NCBI GenBank assembly: GCA_002938045.1
Contig: PTLJ01000050.1
Location: 1 to 8,589 of the forward strand
Origin: Alphaproteobacteria bacterium MarineAlpha3_Bin4
Lineage (GTDB): Bacteria; Pseudomonadota; Alphaproteobacteria; Rhodospirillales; Casp-alpha2
Length of the DNA: 8,589 bases
Reading direction: 5' to 3'
Of the stretch, positions 1 through 6,419 are shown piece after piece. Under the pieces are notes generated by a model. That model ran no database searches, had not been told where the DNA came from, and saw nothing but the letters and a program-made list of their open reading frames with translations. Positions within the stretch are counted from its first letter, which is position 1. Every line of letters begins with the position of its first letter. A program made the position numbers and the translations under genes.

Positions 1-82
1 AGGTGTCATAAACGCCAAGATCGAGCGGCAGATTGTGGCAAACCGCCTCGAGCGTCGCATTAATGGTAAATCCACCGCCCAT
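1..82 (-). CDS. 5' part of an unrecognised protein, cut by the window edge
   Basis: The first 27 codons of a minus-strand gene are visible; the rest lies outside the window. The start is an ATG at 80-82, preceded by a good ribosome site, AGAAGGG at 90-96, with a 7-base spacer. The product begins MGGGFTINATLEAVC and has no stop up to the window edge. No signal peptide or motif is recognisable in so short a piece, so no function is proposed. It starts 41 bases after the stop of the small membrane ORF at 124-301 and may share its transcript. The call rests on the ribosome site, the open frame and the colinear orientation. Confidence 0.5.
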   Translation of the reverse strand, partial: MGGGFTINATLEAVCHNLPLDLGVYDT

Positions 83-123
83 GAAAGGACCCTTCTCACT
101 CTTCTTATCTCAGTTTACCGGCC

Positions 124-301
124 CTAATGGAGGTTCTCCAGTTGCAGGATTAGCGCGATCCACGCGTTGCCGCAAAACACCATGATCTCGGTCGGTGTCA
201 GCGGATGCAGGTAGTCGCGGGTCCGTCACCAAGGCAGTGAGGAACAGGTATGGGAATCCACCGACCGCCATGACCGAGTGCAACAAACCCGGCTGCCGCA
301 C
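124..301 (-). pseudogene. Small two-helix membrane protein gene with an apparent 1-base frameshift
   Basis: A GTG start at 299-301 follows an ideal ribosome site, AAGGAGG at 307-313, with a 5-base spacer. The frame encodes a hydrophobic segment (LLHSVMAVGGFPYLFLTALV) with strongly G/C wobble positions. After about 225 that frame becomes A/T-rich at the third position and protein-poor, running on to a TGA at 110-112. The +1 frame then carries the G/C-wobble signal and reads DYLHPLTPTEIMVF and NAWIALILQL, ending at TAG 124-126. Removing one base, most simply from the CCC run (219-221), gives a continuous 58-residue protein with two probable membrane helices. I do not recognise the family. The shift could be a sequencing error, a real mutation or, less likely, programmed frameshifting. 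If the sequence is literal, the product is 63 residues (110-301) with a scrambled C-terminus. Confidence 0.5.
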
Positions 302-327
302 CAGTGCCTCCTTTCCGTTCAATTTCT

Positions 328-357
328 ATTATATGGGATCAGCGATCCCCAGCGCAA
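328..357 (-). promoter_or_regulatory. Sigma70-type promoter for the small membrane ORF
   Basis: On the minus strand a perfect TATAAT -10 box (328-333) lies 18 bases downstream of TTGCGC (352-357), a partial match to the -35 consensus. Transcription would begin near 321, about 20 bases before the GTG at 301, leaving room for the AAGGAGG site. It sits just after the phosphomannomutase stop codon, so the small ORF and its downstream neighbour can be expressed independently of the sugar genes. Confidence 0.5.
335..349. repeat. Perfect inverted repeat inside the promoter spacer (possible operator)
   Basis: GGGATC-AGC-GATCCC is a perfect 6-bp dyad with a 3-base centre. It lies between the -35 and -10 boxes and is separated from the -10 by one base. 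That position suits a repressor or activator site. It could also form a small hairpin, but no T-run follows in either direction, so it is not a typical terminator. Confidence 0.35.
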
Positions 358-378
358 AGGCCGATGCGTGCAAGCGGC

Positions 379-1764
379 CTAATGGTTCGGCGGCGCGACG
401 TCGCTGAGCCGCAACTGCTCGACAAGCGCATCCTTTAGGCGCTCGAGGCCATCCTGGCTATCCGATTCGCAACGCGCAACAAGGGCCGCCTGGGTGTTCG
501 ACGCCCTGAGAAGCCACCACCCGTCTTCGGATCCGACACGAACACCGTCAATATCCGTAACCTCAATTCCATCGATCGATGCGAGCCGTCCGCGGACTTC
601 GTCGATGACAGCGAACTTGCGGTCTTCGGCACAATGGAATCGTAGCTCTGGTGTGTTGACCATGCTTGGCAGGGAGTCGCGGATTTCGGCGAGTTGTTGA
701 TTGCCGCCAGCCAACAGGCCGAGCAGGCGGACGGCGACATAGAGCGCATCGTCGAAGCCGTAATAACGGTGCTTGAAAAAGATATGGGCGCTCATTTCTC
801 CGGCTAACGGCGCGCCGATCTCCGCCATCTTGTTCTTGATGTGCGAATGGCCGGTTTTCCACATCAGCGGTACGCCGCCGAGTCGCGCAATCTCGTCGAA
901 GAAGACACGGCTCGTCTTGACGTCAGCGATGATAGTCGCGCCGGGCTCGTCGATCAGCACCTCGCGCGCGAGAATGGCAAGAAGCTGATCGCCCCAGATG
1001 ACGCGGCCGAGCGCGTCGACGACACCGATGCGGTCGCCGTCGCCGTCGAAGGCGATGCCGAGATCGCAACCGTGTTCAGCCACCGCAGCCTTCAATTGCA
1101 CTAGGTTATCCTCCACCGTAGGGTCCGGGTGGTGGGCGGGAAAAGTGCCGTCAATCTCGTCGTTCAGGAGGACATGCTCGCCGGGTAATCTGGCGGCTAA
1201 TAAACGCAGCGCCTCTCCAGCTGCGCCGTTGCCAGCGTCCCAGGCAACCCGGAACTCCCGCCCGGTTGGAAAATCACGGAGCAACCGTGCGACGTAGGCT
1301 TTGAGGACAGGCCGATCCGTGACAGTCCCCTCGCCGATCTCAAAATTGCCGGTCGCGGCCAGTTCGCCCAGGTCCTGAATTTCCCTACTGAAGAACGGAT
1401 GTCCGTCGAATACGATCTTGATGCCGTTGTATTGCGGCGGATTGTGGGAGCCAGTGATCATCATGCCGGCATCGGTCTCCAGCTCGTGAACGGCGAAATA
1501 AAGCATCGGAGTGGGCCCGAGGCCGACGCGGACGACGCTGACGCCACTCACCGCTAACCCGTCGACGAGCGCCACCTCAAGAGCCGGTGAACTGAGCCGA
1601 CCATCGTAACCGACGGCAACTGTATTGACACCGCGGCGGCGCATGATCGAACCGAATGAGCGGCCGATAACGCGAACATCCTCCTCGGCCAACGTTTCGC
1701 CGACGATACCGCGGATATCGTATTCGCGGAGAATAATCGGGTCGAGCCGGCGGCCATCTGTCAT
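379..1764 (-). CDS. manB: Phosphomannomutase/phosphoglucomutase (AlgC/ManB type)
   Basis: This cytoplasmic enzyme of the alpha-D-phosphohexomutase family interconverts mannose or glucose 6-phosphate and 1-phosphate. It feeds GDP-mannose and, through the neighbouring galU, UDP-glucose synthesis. At 461 residues it has the normal family length. All four active-site loops are visible: the phosphoserine loop TGSHNP (Ser106), the metal loop DGDGDR (Asp240, 242, 244), the sugar-specificity loop GEMSAH (322-327) and the phosphate-binding loop RASNT (420-424). The specificity loop has Ala where GEMSGH is usual. The ATG at 1764 is chosen because AGGA lies about 8 bases upstream; a TTG at 1803 would add 13 unconserved-looking residues and overlap ugd. 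The gene begins 10 bases after the ugd stop, consistent with one operon. Whether mannose or glucose is preferred cannot be read from the sequence. Confidence 0.93.
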   Translation of the reverse strand: MTDGRRLDPIILREYDIRGIVGETLAEEDVRVIGRSFGSIMRRRGVNTVAVGYDGRLSSPALEVALVDGLAVSGVSVVRVGLGPTPMLYFAVHELETDAGMMITGSHNPPQYNGIKIVFDGHPFFSREIQDLGELAATGNFEIGEGTVTDRPVLKAYVARLLRDFPTGREFRVAWDAGNGAAGEALRLLAARLPGEHVLLNDEIDGTFPAHHPDPTVEDNLVQLKAAVAEHGCDLGIAFDGDGDRIGVVDALGRVIWGDQLLAILAREVLIDEPGATIIADVKTSRVFFDEIARLGGVPLMWKTGHSHIKNKMAEIGAPLAGEMSAHIFFKHRYYGFDDALYVAVRLLGLLAGGNQQLAEIRDSLPSMVNTPELRFHCAEDRKFAVIDEVRGRLASIDGIEVTDIDGVRVGSEDGWWLLRASNTQAALVARCESDSQDGLERLKDALVEQLRLSDVAPPNH

Positions 1765-1774
1765 CGAAGGATTC

Positions 1775-3094
1775 CTAGAACGGTGGTAGCGCCGCTCGGC
1801 CAATACAGTAATATCGGAAGCCAGCCGCCGCCATCTCTTCGGGATTGTAAATGTTGCGCAGATCGACCATCACCGGTTGGCCCATGAGCTGCTTGACGCG
1901 GTGGAGATCGAGTGCCCGGAATTCGTTCCACTCGGTAATGATTACAAGCGCGGCGGCGCCGGGCAGAGTGTCGTAGGCGGTTTCGCACCATTTGACACCC
2001 TCCATTACCTGTTTTGCCTGGGCCATGCCTTCGGGGTCATAGGCACGGATGGTGGCGCCTCCCTGCTGCAACCCCGCTACTACGTCTAGGCTGGGGGCCT
2101 CCCGCATATCGTCGGTGTTGGGTTTGAAGGTCACTCCGAGAATAGCGATGGTCTTGCCCTTGACAGAACTGTCGCAAGCAGCGACCACGCGTTCGGCCAT
2201 CGCCTTCTTACGCGCGTCATTAACGCCGACCACAGTCTCGACGATCTTCAGCGGGTGGCCCGACTGCTGCGCGGTGCGTACCAGCGCCAGCGTATCCTTT
2301 GGAAAACACGACCCGCCGTATCCTGGCCCCGCATGCAGGAACTTGCGTCCGATGCGGCCGTCGAGACCGATCCCCTTGGCCACGTCCTGGCCATCGGCCT
2401 CGAGCGCCTCGCAAAGATCGGCGATCTCGTTGATGAAGGTTATCTTCGTCGCCAGGAAGGAATTGGCCGCGTATTTGATCATCTCCGCCGTCTGCCGTGA
2501 GGTGAACAGAACCGGGGTCTCATTCAGATAGAGCGGCCGATAAACTTGGCGCATTACGTCCTGGGCGCGCTTGCTCTTGGTGCCGATCACGACCCGGTCC
2601 GGGCGCATGAAATCCTCGATCGCTGAGCCCTCGCGCAGAAACTCCGGATTAGAGACCACGTCGTAATTGCCGTCCGGGCGGACGCGTCTGAAGATTTTCT
2701 CGACCTCGCGACCGGTGCCGACAGGAACAGTTGACTTGGTCACCACCACCGTGTAGCCGTTCATCGCATCGGCGATCTCTTCGGCGACGGCATAGACGTA
2801 GGAAAGATCTGCATGGCCGTCTCCGCGCCGGCTCGGTGTTCCGACGGCAATGAAGACGGCTTCGACGCCGCCAACGGCCGCCTTGAGGTCGGTAGTGAAC
2901 GACAGCCGCCCAGCATCGACATTGCTGGATACTAAATCCTCCAGTCCCGGTTCGTAAATCGGCATCTCGCCGGCCTGGAGCCGATTGATTTTGACCCTAT
3001 CCTCGTCGACGCAGATCACATCGACGCCAAATTCGGAAAAGCAGGCGCCGGAAACCAACCCGACATAGCCGGCACCAATCATTGCGACACGCAT
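1775..3094 (-). CDS. ugd: UDP-glucose 6-dehydrogenase
   Basis: This cytoplasmic NAD-dependent enzyme oxidises UDP-glucose twice to UDP-glucuronate, a precursor of acidic surface polysaccharides and of UDP-sugars derived from glucuronate. The 439 residues match the family length. The N-terminal Rossmann fold opens with GAGYVG (7-12). The central domain carries Lys207 and Asn211 in [10 protein letters not shown]. The catalytic cysteine is Cys263 in [12 protein letters not shown], with Asp267 following. The C-terminal UDP-binding domain contains [13 protein letters not shown] (about 320-332). The ATG at 3094 has a strong ribosome site, AAGGAG at 3101-3106, with a 6-base spacer. The gene lies 26 bases after galU, which makes its substrate, and 10 bases before the hexose phosphomutase gene. 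All catalytic residues are present, so activity is expected. Confidence 0.96.
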   Translation of the reverse strand: MRVAMIGAGYVGLVSGACFSEFGVDVICVDEDRVKINRLQAGEMPIYEPGLEDLVSSNVDAGRLSFTTDLKAAVGGVEAVFIAVGTPSRRGDGHADLSYVYAVAEEIADAMNGYTVVVTKSTVPVGTGREVEKIFRRVRPDGNYDVVSNPEFLREGSAIEDFMRPDRVVIGTKSKRAQDVMRQVYRPLYLNETPVLFTSRQTAEMIKYAANSFLATKITFINEIADLCEALEADGQDVAKGIGLDGRIGRKFLHAGPGYGGSCFPKDTLALVRTAQQSGHPLKIVETVVGVNDARKKAMAERVVAACDSSVKGKTIAILGVTFKPNTDDMREAPSLDVVAGLQQGGATIRAYDPEGMAQAKQVMEGVKWCETAYDTLPGAAALVIITEWNEFRALDLHRVKQLMGQPVMVDLRNIYNPEEMAAAGFRYYCIGRAALPPF

Positions 3095-3120
3095 CGATAT
3101 CTCCTTTTCCGGCGGCCCCG

Positions 3121-3990
3121 TCAGATGAACGGCGCCAGGACCTCACAGATATCCCCACCAAGATCTTCGCGGGCGGCGGCAAAGGCGACGTTCGCGACGA
3201 TAAATCCAAGTTTGTTTCCGCAGTCGAAACGGCGGCCTTGGAACCGCAAACCATGGAACGGTATTTTACCGATCGTCTTGGCCATGGCGTCGGTGAGTTG
3301 GATTTCGTTGCCGGCACCGCACTCCTGACGATCCAAGTAGCCAAGAACCTCGGGCTGCAGGATATAGCGGCCGATGATCGACAACGTCGATGGCGCTTCC
3401 ACTGGGTCCGGCTTTTCGACCAGGCCGCGGGCCCTGGCCAGCCTGCCGTATTCCATCTCGACGTCGAGGACGCCATAGCGAGCGGTCTGTTCGCGCGGCA
3501 CGTCTTCGACGGCAACGACGTTGCCGCCGGTCTTGCCATAGGCAGCCACCATTTGCGCCAAACAGCCGGGATCGGCCTGAACCAGGTCGTCCGGCAGAAT
3601 GACGGCAAACGGCTGCTCGTCGATCAGCTCCTTGGCGCACCAGACCGCATGGCCGAGACCAAGCGGCTCGGATTGGACGACACAGGTGAGGCTCCCCGGC
3701 GGCGGAAGGCCGTCGGTGATCGATCGCAATTCCAATTCCTTGCCACGCTCACGCAATACCACCTCCAGCGCATCGGCATGTTCCAAATAACGGGAGATCA
3801 GGTTTTCGCCCTCGGCTGTGACCAGGATCAGGTCCTTGATCCCGGCCGCCAGCGCTTCGTCGACCGCGTATTGGATCAGCGGCTTATCGACTACTGGCAG
3901 CAGCTCCTTGGGCACGACCTTGGTCGCCGGCAGAAATCGAGTACCGAGGCCGGCGACCGGAAAAACGGCTTTTGTAACGGGTTTAACCAT
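3121..3990 (-). CDS. galU: UTP-glucose-1-phosphate uridylyltransferase
   Basis: The enzyme makes UDP-glucose and pyrophosphate from UTP and glucose 1-phosphate, supplying Ugd encoded just downstream. Counted from the ATG at 3990 it has 289 residues. Visible motifs are the nucleotide-binding GLGTRFLPATK (14-24) followed by PKE (27-29), EPLGLGHAV (108-116), the metal-binding LPDD (132-135), VEKP (191-194), GNEIQLTDA (227-235) and DCGNKLGF (256-263). The ATG is chosen because MVKPVTKAVFP matches the usual GalU N-terminus. However, a TTG at 4014, in frame 8 codons upstream, has AAAGG about 8 bases before it, whereas the ATG has no clear ribosome site. The true start is therefore open, with a 297-residue alternative. 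The stop is 26 bases before ugd. Confidence 0.94.
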   Translation of the reverse strand: MVKPVTKAVFPVAGLGTRFLPATKVVPKELLPVVDKPLIQYAVDEALAAGIKDLILVTAEGENLISRYLEHADALEVVLRERGKELELRSITDGLPPPGSLTCVVQSEPLGLGHAVWCAKELIDEQPFAVILPDDLVQADPGCLAQMVAAYGKTGGNVVAVEDVPREQTARYGVLDVEMEYGRLARARGLVEKPDPVEAPSTLSIIGRYILQPEVLGYLDRQECGAGNEIQLTDAMAKTIGKIPFHGLRFQGRRFDCGNKLGFIVANVAFAAAREDLGGDICEVLAPFI

Positions 3991-4054
3991 GGAGAGGTCT
4001 CGGACGTCGCTCAAGGATGCGACCTTTTGCCATAGCCGCCCAGGAGCCGCAACC

Positions 4055-4071
4055 TGTGCGTAGCACGCACA
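4055..4071. repeat. Short inverted repeat between the J-protein gene and galU
   Basis: TGTGCGT-AGC-ACGCACA is a perfect 7-bp stem with a 3-base loop, 8 bases beyond the stop of the J-domain gene. No T-run follows on the minus strand (GGTTGCGG comes next), so it is not a standard intrinsic terminator. It could be a weak attenuator, a transcript-stabilising hairpin or a protein-binding dyad. The rest of the 4015-4079 gap shows no convincing promoter. Confidence 0.35.
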
Positions 4072-4079
4072 AGCACGCC

Positions 4080-4796
4080 CTATCCGCCGAGTAAGATGTC
4101 CTTGGCCTGATTGATCTTGGCGGCCAGGTAGGTGGAACCGCCGTGGTCTGGATGCAGTCCGGCGATCAGCCGCTTATGGACCTCCTTGATCTCGGCCTCG
4201 CTGACTCCCTCCGCCAGGCCCAAGACCTCCAACGCCTCGGCCCGTTCCATCGGGCCGTCATCGCGGACGCCGTTGGCACTGGCGCCGCCGGCTTGCTGGC
4301 GCCAGTCGGGATGGATGCGCCCTAGATAAGCCTCCAAAACCTGCGCCGACTGTTGGTCCTCGACCCAGCACGTCTTAAGCAGGTCCATCAACTCTTCCAG
4401 CGTCATCTCTTCGACCCGCCGCCCGACATAGGTGCCTTTCAGTACCTCACCGGTCATGGTACCGTTGTCGTGGTTGAGCGACATCTTCAGAAAGTGAGTT
4501 GCCACGTCCGATTTTTCACCCGTCGAGGCGCTGCCACCAGCCATGCGGGCGAAGGATTTGGCCATGCGTGCGGCGCTGCGGGCACGGAAGAACCACGGCA
4601 GCAAAGCTGGCAGCGCGAACAACGCCCAGGCCAGTCTTCCAGTGGCAAGGAAGAACAGCGCGACCGCTCCGATGACGCCGATCAACAGCCACTTAAAGAC
4701 CTTGACCAGGGTTTTCGGGTCGGCAGTCGAGTACCAGCGGCCGGCGAGAAGCAATCCAGCGACAAGCCCGACCCCGAGAACAAAATACGGAAGCAT
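4080..4796 (-). CDS. Membrane-anchored J-domain (DnaJ-like) protein
   Basis: This is a 238-residue inner-membrane protein with a C-terminal J domain, likely a co-chaperone that stimulates an Hsp70 (DnaK) ATPase at the membrane. Three hydrophobic segments open it (about 2-19, 33-53 and 55-70), followed by basic residues (FRARSAARMAK). A middle block (about 97-165, with MSLNHDNGTMTGEVLKG and MTLEELMDLL) resembles a region I associate with alphaproteobacterial DnaJ-like membrane proteins. The J domain (about 185-238) is short, as in Tim14/Pam18, and carries the required HPD at 215-217 within LHPDHGG. A second HPD at 162-164 lies outside the J domain. There are no G/F-rich or zinc-finger regions, so it is not DnaJ itself. 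It starts 6 bases after the VWA gene stop, with AAGGCGAG upstream inside that gene's end, suggesting co-translation. The client is unknown. Confidence 0.85.
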   Translation of the reverse strand: MLPYFVLGVGLVAGLLLAGRWYSTADPKTLVKVFKWLLIGVIGAVALFFLATGRLAWALFALPALLPWFFRARSAARMAKSFARMAGGSASTGEKSDVATHFLKMSLNHDNGTMTGEVLKGTYVGRRVEEMTLEELMDLLKTCWVEDQQSAQVLEAYLGRIHPDWRQQAGGASANGVRDDGPMERAEALEVLGLAEGVSEAEIKEVHKRLIAGLHPDHGGSTYLAAKINQAKDILLGG

Positions 4797-4802
4797 GCGG
4801 CA

Positions 4803-5522
4803 CTACTCGCCTTTTAGTTGATGAACAATCCTGAGTATCTCGCCGCCCCGCTTCTTGGCCATGTCCTCAAGTGCTAGCCGACCGCCGGCAGCATAAACGG
4901 CGACCGCGCCCAACAATTCCCTCAGCACCTGTGCCGCGTTGTAGTTGAACTGGCAATAGGCGCCGTTGGACAGCCGCGCCACCTCTCGGAAGGCAAACTG
5001 GGCGAGCGGATCATCGCCCTCGTGGAACATGAAAGCGGGCGCGCCGACAAGCCCCAGCTTTCCGGCCTTGTGCCCGAGTTCGTCGATATCCTCCTCGACG
5101 CTGTCACCGACGAAGACGAGAGCGTTGACCTTTTGTTTTGACGTTTCGTTGAGGGCGTGGGACAGCACCTTGCCGATCTGTGTCTCGCCGGCACGACAGG
5201 TAACCGATGTCATCAGCCCCAGCAACTCGGACTCGGAATCCGTCCACTGGCTAACCTTGAACTCGCCGAACCCGCGATAGAAGGCGAGTTGGATGTCGAG
5301 GCCGCCGAGTGCGGCCGTTTCGCGAAACATCTCGCCCTGGATGCGAGCCGCCGTATCCCAGGCCGGCTGGCGGCTAGCGGTGGCGTCCATAGCAAACAAC
5401 AGCCGGCCGGGTGTGCCGACTGCATTGTTAACCGGCGTCGCCGCGATCTTGTTGATAAACGCATCGACGCTCGTCTGCGAGGTTTTTTTACTCGGAAATT
5501 TTTCGTCGTCTTCAGCCATCAT
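4803..5522 (-). CDS. VWA (von Willebrand factor A)-domain protein with intact MIDAS site
   Basis: This 239-residue protein has no signal peptide or membrane segment and is probably cytoplasmic. A polar, lysine-rich N-terminus (1-38) precedes a VWA-type alpha/beta fold. The MIDAS metal site appears complete: FAMDATAS with Asp46, Thr48 and Ser50, then Thr114 in AGETQIG and Asp140 in VFVGDSVEED. Such domains bind partner proteins through a divalent metal. No enzyme domain is fused. Two adjacent ATGs (5522 and 5519) are possible starts, neither with a strong ribosome site, and the product differs by one Met. The gene lies 60 bases after mipZ and 6 bases before the J-domain gene; the tight pairing suggests the VWA and J proteins act together. 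Similar VWA proteins occur in Alphaproteobacteria as far as I recall, but I know of no assigned role. Confidence 0.8.
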   Translation of the reverse strand: MMAEDDEKFPSKKTSQTSVDAFINKIAATPVNNAVGTPGRLLFAMDATASRQPAWDTAARIQGEMFRETAALGGLDIQLAFYRGFGEFKVSQWTDSESELLGLMTSVTCRAGETQIGKVLSHALNETSKQKVNALVFVGDSVEEDIDELGHKAGKLGLVGAPAFMFHEGDDPLAQFAFREVARLSNGAYCQFNYNAAQVLRELLGAVAVYAAGGRLALEDMAKKRGGEILRIVHQLKGE

Positions 5523-5582
5523 CCATCGAGCTTAACCGCGTTCACCGGAGCAAGCGAATCACAGCATCATTATCGGCTTCGA

Positions 5583-6419
5583 TCACCTAAGCGGCGGCAG
5601 GCCGATAGCGTTGACCAACGCCTGGACCTCGGCCCGGGCCGCCAAATGCGAGGGGCTGAGCGCCTGCGGCCCAACCGCATCCTTGAGGTCCATGATTGTC
5701 AAGCCGGCTAAGAACAGTTCGCGGAAGATCACCCGTTCGCCGAAGCCGACCACAGTACGGAAACTGATGCGTCCCGCCAGATCCTTGATCAGTTTGTCCA
5801 TGTCGCGTTTGTTGTGGGCGTCGAGGCTGCTCAAGCGATTACGCATGACGATCCAGTCAATCGAGCCGCCGTCGCGCCTGGCCCGCACCTTCTTCTGCTC
5901 CCAAACCATCTCCGCATAGTGGCTCGGTGCCATGATCGCCATCCGACGCCCATCGACATTCGCGAGCACATCGAGATCGATGAGGCTGTCGTTAACCGGC
6001 GTGATCAGGGTATCGGCGTAAGAATGCGCCAGGCGCGAGAGCGCGTGGCCAGAGCCCGGCGTGTCAATAACGACGACATCATGGTTGACGTAGGCGCCCT
6101 CGATCAGGAGCCGGAGCTTGTCTTGTTCGGCTTCCTCCTCCTCATGGCCCTCGGCCGAGGGATCGACGGTGAAGTGGTCAGGTATCTTGAGATCGTTACC
6201 GCTGGCCTTGATGAAGGTCTGCCGGTTGGCCAGATAGTGCGACAACGTCCCCTGCCGCGAATCAACGTCGATGCTGGCGACAGCCTGGCCTTGCTGCAAC
6301 AAGCAGATGATGACATGCATTGCCGTCGTCGACTTCCCGCTGCCGCCCTTCTCATTACCGACGACGACGACATGTGCACGCCCAGCCGAATTGGAACGGG
6401 TTTCGCTCAAAGTCGCCAT
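5583..6419 (-). CDS. mipZ: MipZ, division-plane positioning ParA-type ATPase
   Basis: MipZ is a P-loop ATPase of the ParA/MinD superfamily. In Caulobacter it binds ParB at the chromosome pole and inhibits FtsZ assembly away from midcell. This 278-residue copy has the deviant Walker A motif NEKGGSGKST (22-31, Lys24 and Lys29), DVDSRQ (51-56), Walker B VVVIDTPG (115-122), the MipZ-type TPVNDSLIDLDVL (140-152), RNRL (193-196) and RVIFRELFLAGLTIMDL (229-245). The last three blocks match Caulobacter MipZ rather than generic ParA. An acidic insert (EEEEAEQD, about 93-100) lies mid-protein. The start is the ATG at 6417-6419, whose A is the last base of the preceding gene's TAA stop. An upstream in-frame start at 6539 would add 40 arginine-rich residues read inside the oxidoreductase gene and is rejected. 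No parA or parB lies nearby in this window. Confidence 0.93.
   Translation of the reverse strand: MATLSETRSNSAGRAHVVVVGNEKGGSGKSTTAMHVIICLLQQGQAVASIDVDSRQGTLSHYLANRQTFIKASGNDLKIPDHFTVDPSAEGHEEEEAEQDKLRLLIEGAYVNHDVVVIDTPGSGHALSRLAHSYADTLITPVNDSLIDLDVLANVDGRRMAIMAPSHYAEMVWEQKKVRARRDGGSIDWIVMRNRLSSLDAHNKRDMDKLIKDLAGRISFRTVVGFGERVIFRELFLAGLTIMDLKDAVGPQALSPSHLAARAEVQALVNAIGLPPLR

Noticed and set aside
195..407. Plus-strand 70-codon frame at the left end
   Set aside because: It runs opposite the small membrane ORF and the end of the phosphomutase gene. The minus strand has the promoter, ribosome site and coding-type wobble bias.
3082..4035. Long plus-strand reading frame (317 codons) opposite galU
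   Set aside because: It is the antisense of galU, whose motifs are complete. Long antisense frames are expected in G/C-wobble genes, and its product shows no domain.
4305..4313. Second HPD motif in the J-protein (residues 162-164) as an extra J domain
   Set aside because: It reads IHPDWR without the flanking helices of a J domain. The real J domain is at the C-terminus with LHPDHGG.
5483..5489. Seven-A run early in the VWA gene as a programmed frameshift site
   Set aside because: The run is phased AAA AAA A rather than A AAA AAA, and the downstream coding signal stays in one frame. It encodes an ordinary Lys-Lys pair.
5157..5711. Plus-strand frame of 184 codons across the VWA-mipZ junction
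   Set aside because: It is antisense to two well-supported genes, with low-complexity arginine-rich content and no recognisable motif.
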